Shown here: positions 10,454-20,970 of the stretch, piece by piece
Position numbering within the stretch: the first letter of the stretch is position 1
Layout: each line of letters starts with the position of its first letter
Origin: Funneliformis mosseae
Taxonomy: Eukaryota; Glomeromycota; Glomeromycetes; Glomerales; Glomeraceae
DNA: 39,971 nt
Reading direction: 5' to 3'
NCBI GenBank assembly: GCA_910592005.1
Contig: CAJVPP010000217.1
Span: 1 to 39,971, forward strand
Position numbers and translations under genes: made by a program
Notes under the pieces: model-generated
Databases searched by the model: none
What the model saw: the letters and a program-made list of their open reading frames with translations, nothing else
Told to the model about the DNA's origin: nothing

Positions 10454-11665
10454 TCACTTTTGCTTTTCCGCAAACCTTTTTTCCTCTGCCAACCTTTTTT
10501 TCTTTGCCAACCTTTTTTCCTTATTTTTCTCCGCCAACTTTTTATTTTCAAACTCTTCCGTTTCACGGCGTTTAAGTTCCACTTTAAGTACCAGCTCACC
10601 GGTGTCTTCCATAACGACACATATCTTATCTGGGTGGTAAAGATAGTTCGCAAGACCTTCCAATTTATTGATTCCCAAGATACACATCTCACTTTCCGAT
10701 TCACTCCACATAAACATAATACCACGATCATCTAAAAACAGAAGAACAGATCTGGAATGATCTACAAGCAGTGGGTGAATAGGTGTGATACCATATTCTT
10801 TACCGAAGAATTCCCTATTCTCTTGGTCAATTAACCGTTTATCTACAGGTTCATAGAATTCACGAAACTCACAATCATCCTTTAACCTGTCAACCAATTC
10901 TGAATAGCTTTGCAATTTTTGCATGGATCCTTTGTTATCCTGTCGTATACTGTTATTGTTCGAGACTTGATTTAGAGATCTGATCTCCACTGGCATAAAC
11001 ATGTCCAAGCATTCGTCTCCGAGCAGTTTCCGAACTCCCACTTCTCCAGTTCCGGAATCACATTCCCATACTGGTCCCGAGGAAGAAGGTATCTGTCGTT
11101 CTCTCGCCGAATTCTGCACACTTCTCTCTTGTATTTCCGGTTGGTTGAAGCCGATGCACCAAATGCAACGTTGATGATATTTTTCTGGTCTGCGGTTTTC
11201 CAGGAGGCGTTGACTGTATATGGTTGTTTGGTGCGATCGGATTCCATCATTGATATCCATCGACAGATTTGGTCTTGGTGCTGAAAAATCAACTCCACTT
11301 GTCTTAGATAATTTTCGCGATTTTTCTTTGTTCCTTTCTTCTTTGGGAAGCTTATATTGATCGTGTACAAGTAGCAGAGAGTGTCTGATGGGGTTGCTAC
11401 AGTGATCAAGGCTCCATTCGCCCTCAATATTATTGGTCTTGGACGTCTCTCCAGATCGTTGAAAATTTTGTTGCTGTCCTTGTACGGAAGAAGAATTTTG
11501 TTGTATACTGTTCGTCCCCTTCTGCTCCTTCTCGCCATTTCCCCGATGCGCTCCCAAATCTAGGGTGAGAATTACTTAAGAATTTTTTTCTTTTTCCTGT
11601 TTCTTAAAAATTACCTCGTCTAGTGTCCATTCCGTTCTTAATGGAGGAGTCCATTGGTTTGACAT
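10454..11665 (-). pseudogene. Toxin-type nucleic-acid deaminase domain gene, broken
   Basis: Exon 1 runs 11665-11615 (ATG 11665, MSNQWTPPLRTEWTLDE). An intron of 55 bp (donor GTAATTTTT, acceptor CACCCTAG) joins in phase 0 to exon 2 at 11559 (IWERIGEMARRSRRG). Exon 2 carries a basic N-terminal region, then FGNCSETNAW (Cys 11025-11023, Glu 11019-11017). About 32 codons further comes DPCKNC (10929-10912). C-x-E plus P-C-x-x-C is the zinc-binding and catalytic signature of the cytidine-deaminase fold, as in the YwqJ-like and related polymorphic-toxin deaminases also found in fungi. A TAA at 10974-10972 lies between the two motifs, and the frame shifts near 10900. The rest reads in another frame: a segment with FGKEYGITPIHPL and VLLFLDDRGIMFMW resembling a SUKH/SMI1-type immunity-like domain, then a Lys/Glu-rich tail. 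The deaminase call is well supported by motifs; the SUKH call is tentative. Confidence 0.55.
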
Positions 11666-11860
11666 GAAGATTTAGGTTATCGAAAATAGAGCTAGTAGAG
11701 TCAAAAACGTTATCCATTTTTTTATCCATTGTTACGTATTAATAAATATCAATAATATAATGAGGTGGAAACTGGAAAGAATATGATGAGGTGGAAAGGG
11801 AAAGATGTAATAAATTTTATTGTGCTACACTGTATCCCGTGAGTGGTCATACGATCGACC

Positions 11861-14025
11861 CAGGGACGATGTTTTTTTGTGGTGATATAAAGTAAATTTA
11901 GTGTGTGATGTAAATCAATTTTGTGTTGTGTTGTGATCTAATTTTTATTGATTTTGTGTGATTTTGTGGCATTTTTTATATTATGTGAAAATTTTTTATT
12001 ACAATTTTATTTACAATTAATAAAAAAAAATTAAATTTAATCATCCCGATTAAAATATAACATATTTAGTTGTTTAAGTGAATCTTTTGATAAGTTTTGA
12101 CGATCATTATTTAGGAGAGTGTTATATAAAGAAAAATTACGCTTCACAGCACAACTTGATATAGGTAACCAAATATAATTCAATGCTATTTGAGAAAGAA
12201 TTGGTAAACGCGTTGCTAAATTATTCCAATAAATATCCAATTTATTTTCTTCTATATTTTCATCAAATTCCAATTCACAATAAATACCCTATTCATATAA
12301 CAAATCATCAGAAGAATTATTAAGTTCTTTAATAATTGAATATTAATAAATACTATGTCATTAAATATTATTTTCAAGATGCATGTATTTAGGATCAAAA
12401 ATACAAGCTGCACAAAATAAAGGATAAGTTGGATGATTTGGAATATGTAATTCAAATTTTTTGAATGCTGCCTGAAATGCCGCTTGAAAAATAGAATAGA
12501 CTGCTGATGGATTAAAGTGAAGACTTGTTATAAGATTCTCAAGTTCTATACCAAAATAAGTAACCATCCGATTAGATTCAAGATAAGCTGTAAGATTTGT
12601 TAATCTTGTTTCAACAAATGGAAAAACTGGTTTTTTTTGTTGTTGAAAAAAATCCAAATCTTGAACAAATGCTTTAGCATAAGTTGAAATAAAATTTGTA
12701 TAGATTATAATAGTTCCTAATTGTTGTGTATTTTGTAAAATTGAATAGATAGTACCAATTGTTTCAATTTTGTAAAAAATCTTGCCAATATGGAATGTGT
12801 TCTTTAGTGTAAAAAACCATTTTAAACCAACTATTTCATCGCGTTTTGTTTGGTAATGGAATTTTACATGGTGTTGCAATACCATTCATACATAAATGAG
12901 TTAGATATCGAGCTTTTCGTGCAGGAGATTTCACAAATGAATCCTTTACTTTAGCCAAAAAATTCTTTAAAATTGAAAATTGTGGAAAATCGCGCTAAGT
13001 TTCACTAAAAAAATTTAAAATTTAATATTTGTAATAATTAATAAATAATAATAATATAAAATTTTTAATTTAAATAACCCCAATTAGATTTAATATATGT
13101 ACAGGGCATGGTAGATGTATTAATTGTGACATAATTGGTTTTAAAACATCTCGATAATACTTCTTCATGTATGCAGCAGAATCAGAGAGAAATAAAAAAG
13201 GAAGTTTCAAAGGAATATTATAAAAAAGTAATATAGGAAGAAGTGTCTGTGCAATTGTTGAATTATTAACTTGTTCTAAAAAATCAACAGATACTAATTT
13301 AGTATCTGAACGATATGTAAAAAGGGTATTAATTACACTTCGTGCACAATCATCACTGCTTTCATCCATAATAATACAAACAGGTTTAGCATTAAAAATT
13401 ATTTTAATGTATCCACATGTTTATTAAAAACTCTGGGTAAGTATAATTGACGTAAAGTTGGTGCTTGAGGAATTGCTCCTCCCTCTTTAAGGTGTTTTTT
13501 AAAAAAAGTAAGTAAGAGGTTCACTTTTTCTAATGAAATGTTGGCATTAGCAAATGCTTCTATTAAATCTTCTATTACTTCTTTTTTTGATTCTGAGGCA
13601 AGTAAGGATGATTGTAATGTTTGTTGACCTTTTGCCTTTTCTTTTGTTTCAGAATTTTTTTTTGTAAAATATGTTTTTTACTTGCACAATGTGCATCAAT
13701 TGTTGATTTATGCTTCCATTGATCACAATAATTACAAAAAAGTAAACCATCATCAACGCGAAATACTTCTTTGTATTCAGCAACTCGGGTATAAGCTGTA
13801 ATAGAACTGACTTTTCGTCTAGACGCCATTTTAATGAAGTTCGTCTATGATATCTATGATTTTTCTACTTATAGTTTAGTAGATTTACATGTTAAAAGAT
13901 TATCTATACTGCGGATTATGTGTTTTATTGTGCATATTTGTGCATACAAATTATATCGATATGGATCAAATTTTTGTGAAATTATGTTTGTGGCATTTGC
14001 GAAACGCCATAAATCATCGTCCCTG
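11861..14025 (-). mobile_element. hAT-type DNA transposon, ~2.17 kb, decayed
   Basis: Terminal inverted repeats CAGGGACGATG sit at 11861-11871 and, as the reverse complement CATCGTCCCTG, at 14015-14025. Matching continues weakly inward (TTTTTGTGG against ATTTATGGC). The interior encodes a broken BED-finger/hAT transposase on the minus strand. hAT elements make 8-bp target duplications, but the flanks here (GATCGACC left, ATGGGGGG right) do not match. The insertion is either old or its flank was rearranged. Non-autonomous in its present state. Confidence 0.75.
12037..13829 (-). pseudogene. hAT transposase with BED-type zinc finger, fragmented
   Basis: Reading 5' to 3' on the minus strand: ATG 13829 (MASRRKVSSITAYTR) leads into a BED-like zinc finger, CNYC followed by HCASKKH. 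After a frame change, 13650-13410 reads EEVIEDLIEAFANANISLEK-like helical sequence. A stop and frameshift precede 13395-13070 (IIMDESSDDCARSVINTLF, then FLFLSDSAAYMKKYYRDVL), which is the RNase H-like core of this hAT group. Further fragments lie at 12885-12361 (helical, YLESNRMVTYFG) and 12273-12037, where WLPISSCAVKRNFSLYN matches the C-terminal hAT dimerisation domain. At least four breaks are visible, including a TAA just before the MDESSDD block. Family role: transposition of the flanking element. Confidence 0.75.
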
Positions 14026-14757
14026 ATGGGGGGTCAAAAAATTCTGAAAATCGAAAATTACGTCCCCTTCGTGTTGTTTGTTCCAAAAAAAAAAAAAAAA
14101 ACTAAACTCAACCGTAGAACTCCTATTATCACCCAAAGATATAATGTCGAAGTTATGAAGAAACAGAGCGGCAACGTTTTCATCAAAAAAAAAAATAAAT
14201 GAGGACGAAGACTCAAGAAGATGAAATATGCTACGCATCAAAGTAGTTGGGACGTTAGGAAGAAATTAGAGAAAAAATTAGGGAGAATATTAGAGAGGAC
14301 ATAAGGGAGGATATATTGATGGGAAATACAACGACGGCCGCCCGGCGTCATAAAAAAGAATTTTGTGACTTGGCCGAATTTTTTTGTTTACTTGTTTAAT
14401 TAAAATAATTAGTTTCGATGTTCAAAAAATAACAAGGAACAATTCTCCTTCAAAAAGTTGGTAAAGACAGTATGGGCAACCTAAAACACAAGATGAAGTC
14501 ATTATCGTTAACTAGATTAGTCTGGGACGGTGCAATGTTTGCTTAGACTTGGTGTAAATTTTCTTTACTTTTTAATAGCGAAGCTACCGCATGTTAAAAA
14601 AAAAAAAAAGATATTTTATAGAATTGATATTATATTATTGGCGAATTTCCGATGATCCCATGACAAACTTTTACAAATTATTTTATTCCAATGTATTATA
14701 TTATATAACAATAAAATTTTATGATTAATAAATAAATAATTAAATTAATTAGTAATT
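14026..14757. other. Intergenic, with possible coding remnant
   Basis: The segment 14240-14390 can be read on the plus strand as a charged helical stretch (RENIREDIREDILMG, TTAARRHKKEFCDL) ending in a stop, but without a start or intron signals. Short A runs occur at 14089 and 14599. 14640-14757 is the 3' flank of the RhoGEF gene. I call no gene here. Confidence 0.4.
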
Positions 14758-17700
14758 TTATGATTTTGGTGCAGTTTTCATAATGTCGAAAGCTTTCGTT
14801 GCAATTGTATCATCTTTCATTTGCATCATATAAATAATAGGAGTAGGAGCACCTACATTATTAATTTTAAAGGTAACACTAGATTTGCCTACTCTTCCGA
14901 CGCCCGTGTCTTCGATAAAACTATCAACTAGTTTAGAATTCTTCCCTGATAGAATAGTAATTCGTTTGCGATGTGAAGGGGTTTCCAATGACAGGATCAT
15001 ATTTCCCCAACCCAAATTTGTCCAAATTCCATGATCACTTTGTAAAAATAATTTAACCCTTGAATCCATAACATCTGTCATCGTTTGTTCAATTTCTTTC
15101 ATTGGTTGAATCGGTCGATTATTTTGTAATGATGATGATCGAGATATAAGCCCTGGTACGGGCAGAGTATTATTTGGTCCAAAATTCTTCATTCTTAAAA
15201 AGTCCGAAAATAATTTATCCGAGTCAATCGAATTTTGTAATGTCATCCTATAAAACTCTTTGACCATTCCCATTTCACATGCTACACTTATTGAACATGG
15301 AGATTCCCTGTGTAAAGAAGTTGTGGGATGTATCCATGCATTAAGAACCATACGCCCACTTGATTTTAATAGAACAGCCCAACATGGAATATTTGAACTT
15401 GTCATCTTTATTTCTACAATACATTTGTCACTTTTAGTTAAAGGAATCCATTCTCCATCAAACCAACGATTTACCTCACATGGAGGTGTTTGATGGATCG
15501 TTTCTGTAAATGACCCAATACTGGAAACTGAGGACAATGACGTCATTGAATTAGATCGACTAAGTTTAGGTGATTTCAATCTCTCTTGATTTTCTCCTGC
15601 CCGGGAATTATCTCTAGAATTTGGTGCGCTGATATTTTTATCTTGAGGAGATGATGAACGCGGTAACGGTGCGTCATTTGATAGTGGGCTTGATGGAAGA
15701 CCAAGCTTTTGTTTAGGTGGTGAAAAATCTCTTAAAGGTTCTTGTACTGATAATTGGATATTAATATTCTCTTTTCTCGAAGGTGATGGGTTTACATTAA
15801 CTTGAGGTCTTGTGCTTGCTATAAAAAATTGATTTACAATTAATTAATTACAATACATTAAAAAATTCGATCATAATAAAAATAATTTGCTTTTTTTTTC
15901 TTGCCTGCTCTTGTTGCAAATTCGATCATTTGAGTAAATCCTTTAAGCCACATCTCCTTTTTATTTTGATTCTCCGCACGAAGAACCAAATGTTCCTTTT
16001 GCAAAACTACAAGATTCAACAAATCTATAAAAATAACAATAATAAAGTTATTTTGATTTCTTCAAACATCATGAAAAAGATTTAAAATCAACCAACATTC
16101 TTTATTGTCGTATAAATTATTAAGCATCAAATGTCTCCCGCTTAATGGTGGATATAAAAGCCTAAGCTCCTTTGAAGGATTTAATGCCCTTTCCTCTGGG
16201 GTGAATTGCTGGCAGATTAACAACAAGTCAGTCAATAAAAATAAATGAGCTTTCACATGGGCTCTGTGATCATTAGAACTATCTCCATCATGAAGTATAA
16301 CTATAAAATCATCATGATGTACTATTTCCCTTTTAAATGGGAGATGAGGCGGTGTAAGTACAACATCTAACGACTAAAGAAATTATTAAAATAAATTAAA
16401 AATCCGAATGATAAATATCGAATAGAACATTACTAAAAAAAAAAAAAATCAAACCTTCAGTTTTTTTGTGAACAAATCAGTGACTTGTGACGTATCAAGT
16501 TGACTTTCCAACTCTGTCAAAGTCCAATTTAAAGGAATTTGTGGACTTGTTATTTCGGAAATGGTCGGACCTCCTTGCGGTGAAATAATCGTATGCAATA
16601 CGGTTTGTGGGACTGGCAAAGAAATATTATTTCTCGGCCTGTTCGACTCTTTAGCTTTCTTTGCTAATTCAACTAGATCATCCATACGCTTGATTGCGGC
16701 TGCGAACTTATCATAATCAGACCATCCAGGTTCAAAACTTTTAATCGTACGCTAATTAATTGAGAAGATCATTAGAATAAGCTGTAAATATTTTAAAATA
16801 TTTTATTACGAATTAAAATAAAATCAGAACACACCATATATAATTTTTTGTAATAATGAATTCTCTTGAGGGGTATTTCAAAGAAGAAGTCTAAAGACAC
16901 TGGTTGATTCCTTTGTGCAGATATATTCTAAAAAAGAAGATAATAATAATATTTTAGAAATTTTTTTTTTTTTTTAAAAAAAAAAAATTTAACTAAAATA
17001 ATTACATTCAAGACTTGCTGTAAATTTAAATTATTATCAATCTCAGGCCATGAATCAATTCCTTGCCTATAACACTGACAATATTCAGCATATGGTCCTT
17101 CCATTTCTTCAATCTACGGGAAAAAAAACAAATTACAAGTTAATGAAATGAAATGAAGAAAGTAAGAAAGTTGCAAATGCAAAAGGACATCTAATTATCT
17201 AAAACTTACCCATTCCATTAAAGCATCGCCAATTTGTTGTGATGATGCAACTTGCATTAATCTCTAAAACAAAATAGATATTAATTTATTATTAGGTAAA
17301 AATAAAAAAGGGGTTTCTTTTTTTTTGATATAACACACACCGAACAGAATTCGTTATTACGATGATAAATCTTGCTAAGAATACAAAATATGACATCCAA
17401 TTCTGGTGGCGGAGGATTAGAATGATTCCAACTATTTGTGACTTGCTATGAACAAAAAGGATAAGTTAACGTTAACATATCATAATTAACATGATACGAA
17501 GTTTAAATGTAAATTACTTGAAGCAAGCATCGTAAATCCTCTATATATTCCTTTTCGGTCTCGATTAGATAAACGATGGGATTAGCTTTCTGTTTATCAA
17601 TGTATGAATATTGATTTGAATCTTGTGAGGGCATTATCGGTGAAATAGTTGATGAGATTGGAAATGCGGTTGGACCAAATGATGTCTAATCAAATGAATT

Positions 17701-17798
17701 TCAAAAAAAAAAAACAAAAAAGTCAATAACGAATTGATGAAAAATCGAGAATTTTTGATACGTACATTAAAATCAAAAGATTTTTGCGAATGGGACAT
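14758..17798 (-). CDS. Dbl-family Rho guanine-nucleotide exchange factor (DH-PH)
   Basis: Ten exons (minus): 17798-17766, 17685-17518, 17445-17341, 17263-17210, 17113-17006, 16927-16835, 16751-16455, 16373-16097, 16024-15905, 15818-14758. Phases agree throughout and sum to 2316 nt, 771 aa. Start ATG 17798 (MSHSQKSFDFN). The DH (RhoGEF) domain covers roughly residues 40-260: it opens with PIVYLIETEKEYIEDLRCLL and contains FFFEIPLKRIHYYKKL. The PH domain (about 290-415) shows AHLFLLTDLLLIC and ends MWLKGFTQMIEFA. A Ser/Pro-rich linker follows. A C-terminal domain (about 530-771: RWFDGEWIPLTKSD, CWAVLLKSSGRMVLNAW, LGWGNMILSLETPSHRKR) resembles the C-terminus of certain fungal RhoGEFs and has a RanBP1/PH-like look. 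Role by family: GDP/GTP exchange on Rho/Cdc42/Rac GTPases at membranes. The intron after exon 9 uses a GC donor (AG|GCAAGA). The exon 8 donor (GAAT|GTTGGT) is weak and could be misplaced. The specific GTPase cannot be told. Confidence 0.85.
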
Positions 17799-18083
17799 GA
17801 CAATATTTGTTATAAATGAAAACTCTATATGAACGATAGGTTAAGTTTTTAAGAAAATAAGAAAAAATAAAAGTCTAAGAAGAAAATTTTTTTTTTTTTA
17901 TAGCTGTATTCGATTGATAAATCGTCATAAGGTTGTACGGTAATTTGTATCACTCAAATAAAATCAATAAAAAATCCAATAATATTATTTGCTTGAAAAA
18001 TTTTAAATAAATTTAATAGGAAAAAAAGAAGGAACGCGAACTTTTTGCCACAAAGAAAAAAAATGTTAAAATGTTAATACAAT

Positions 18084-18122
<39 letters not shown>

Positions 18123-20970
18123 ACCAAGCAAGTTTGAACAAGGTTATAAGCGATCAAGTAAATTTTGCTACCGATGAATTATTAGTTTGTCGGAATTATA
18201 CCTTTATGTATTAGTTAGATCATAGCTTCTCCAATTTCATTCTTATTAAGTTGCTTGCTTGTTTAGTATTTTCTAGTCCGTGCCGTTGCCATTTAAGGGC
18301 TTGAATTACGAAAAGATTATTTGTTATAAACGCTTTGCAGGAAATGATATACAAGATGATCGGAGTAATTCCGATAATGGACTCATTCTTGTAAACAACA
18401 CAAATTTAATAAATTTGATATTATTGTCCCCATTATTAAAATTTTTTAATTGTCAACCTCTCATTAATTTCATTTCAATTTAGTTTAAAATTTCTTCAGA
18501 TTCCGTAAAAAAGTTAACTTTGCAATTATCCGGAGTGTATCATCATGGATTGAGCTAAGGTATCGGGATGATTACTAGGAAAATCGGGTTCTGAGAATTT
18601 TGAAATCTTGTTCATAAAATTCGTGTAATTGGAATTAACCTAGCATTGTACATAAAATAAATTGACAAATTTAGTGACTAGCCTGTATTAGTTTTTTTTT
18701 AGGGCCCGGTATATTTTTTGGCCGACGGAGAATGTTATTATACTGTATAATGCATAGTTCACTAATAACATTCTTATTATGTAAAATATATTTTTACCCG
18801 CTATTAAAAAATAATTTAAACACAAAAAAGGCTTCAGAATATTCGCAATATAGGCTTTTTGAATACGCGAGAATAATAAATTCAAACCAAGAGTAATGAC
18901 ATCATAGCATTACACGATAAATTTAAAATTTGCCAATCGCGATTAAATTGTCTACATATAAATAATGAATAATTGTTTGGTAATCTCACGCTCAGGAGCA
19001 CGTTGCTAAGATTATTTGCAGTTTATGACGCATTATAACCTTGCGATTTGCTAATTCTTTTACCGAATTTAATTTAGCCAATCACAAACGCGGTTTTGAT
19101 ACCAATCAGCTTATTTCGACAGACGGAAATGCAGAAGAGATAACTGGATACAAACGCCCAGAAGGACAGAACTGGGGGAAATCTTTGGGCACGGAATAGA
19201 TTAGAAACCAACCAAAAGTTTGTTTGTTTTATGTGGATAAATAAAGTGGATTACCAACAAAAAGGTTTTTTTTTTTTTTTTTGAAAAATTAATTATAAAT
19301 GACCTAAATCTTAAAAAGGTTAGGCGTATGAAAAGTTTGATAATATTAAATAATTTAATTAGATTAATTAAATAAACGATGAATAACCAATGTGATATTT
19401 TGCATTACTTTTGTTGCACTACTCTATTCTCAATTGTGAAATTCAGGTGATTAATTTTCGTCTGGGATACCAAAATTGTTTCGCCATAAAATTTTCATAG
19501 ACAGGAATGGGCTTCCATTGAAGGTTAATCCTTATCCATATTTAATACATTATTTCGTCATAGTTCGTCATATAAATTTAGCCTAAAACGTTATATTATC
19601 TGGAAATTATTACGGGTGTTTGTAAAAATTTATATGTAATGAAAGGTTTTTTAAGATCGAAAAATTAATATGTTAATAGAAAATTTTAAGGAAAAAAAAA
19701 AAATAATTTTTATTAAAGCTAGATATTTTTTAAAAAGGAGAATCCATAACAAGCAAAAGAATTAACAACTCGAATAGAAGAATATACTAATACCTTTCAT
19801 TGAGACAAATTTTATATTTATCAGCCGCATTTGACTGCGATATTTCGTGGGGATATGGGTCTTTGTACAACGGGTCTATATGAAAATTTTTCTATTTTGG
19901 TTTAAAGAAAATAGTTGATCCAGATCTTCGTGATTTCCCAAAATTTTGATTCATTAGGTAATCATTTGCGCAGTGAAATTACCCTGATTTTCGCGAATTC
20001 TTTAATGTTTGACATAGTAATCGTAACTAAAAGGTCTTAAGAATTGTTTCAATCATAAGCGAATTGTTCTATATCACGTGTTTCTGTTATATTTTGGATG
20101 ATCAAAGCACCGAGTGGATCGTCATAAATATTTATGTTGGTGCCCCTCGATGGAATATTATCTTTTGTCAAAGATAATTTTCTATATTAGTGATAATGTA
20201 TGTATAAAAAAGGGAATTTATTCAATAAATATATACATTTGTCAATTGTTGCTTAATTTTAGAAATTATAATTGTATTTTTCACGAATCCGGTTGGTTCG
20301 ATAAATTATAATTGGTTAAACATATTCACGAAGAATTACGTTTTCATGAAGACCATTTCATGAGGCAAAAGAGATCGACTTTTCACATTGAAACCAACCA
20401 AATAAAGATAATATGGTTTCAAATCAATCCTCTGTTTTTGTGTTGATAACAAAAATTCCCTTTGAAATTTTCGAAATTCTGGAAATTCTCTGTTATTTTT
20501 ATCATACCGGTTTTTTTCCCGGTGAAAATCACATAATATCTGCGATTAATTATGGGCGGATCCATCTCAGATAATCCAACGATTTATTTAACGATTTAAA
20601 TTTAAACCAATTCCGGATCATCATTCCGCAGTCAGCCAAGTAAACGAAAATGTTTTAAACCAAATTCATTTAATTTGAAATAGCAATTGAGAAAAAGTAT
20701 CATGGCTTAGGCGTAATCGTAGAATAACCGAACGGTAAGGCTAAGCCATTATGGGACAATTATTACCTTGTTTATCATTTAAATTTTGTTGATTTTTTCC
20801 CATCCCAAGGGGAATTTATATTTCGATTATAAATTCGGCTTTTTTTTTTTTTTTTTTTTTACTTTTTTTTCCTTCACAAAATTGATGTATATAATTATAT
20901 CGAGCATAAAGTATAAATAACATAATAATAATAATCATAATATTAATCATAATAATAATAATAATAAAGA
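17799..20970. promoter_or_regulatory. 3.2-kb divergent intergenic region with promoter-like elements
   Basis: Separates the RhoGEF (minus) and the redox enzyme gene (plus). An A35 tract at 18085-18119 lies about 290 bp upstream of the RhoGEF start. A T21 tract at 20840-20860 lies about 110 bp upstream of the redox gene start. Such poly(dA:dT) tracts commonly exclude nucleosomes at fungal promoters. Three CCAAT boxes cluster at 18933-18937, 19078-19082 and 19102-19106, followed by a locally GC-richer segment (19120-19215). A 9-bp perfect inverted repeat (ATGGCTTAG / CTAAGCCAT) lies at 20702-20710 and 20741-20749. Short ORFs at 18280-18483 and 20114-20311 have no protein-like features. No RNA gene recognised. 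Confidence 0.45.

Noticed and set aside
10460..10735. Plus-strand Phe/Pro-rich ORFs over the deaminase locus
   Set aside because: They are antisense readings of the Lys/Glu-rich tail of the minus-strand gene.
18280..18483. 67-codon ORF in the divergent intergenic region
   Set aside because: No start context, domain, splice partner or composition supporting a gene.
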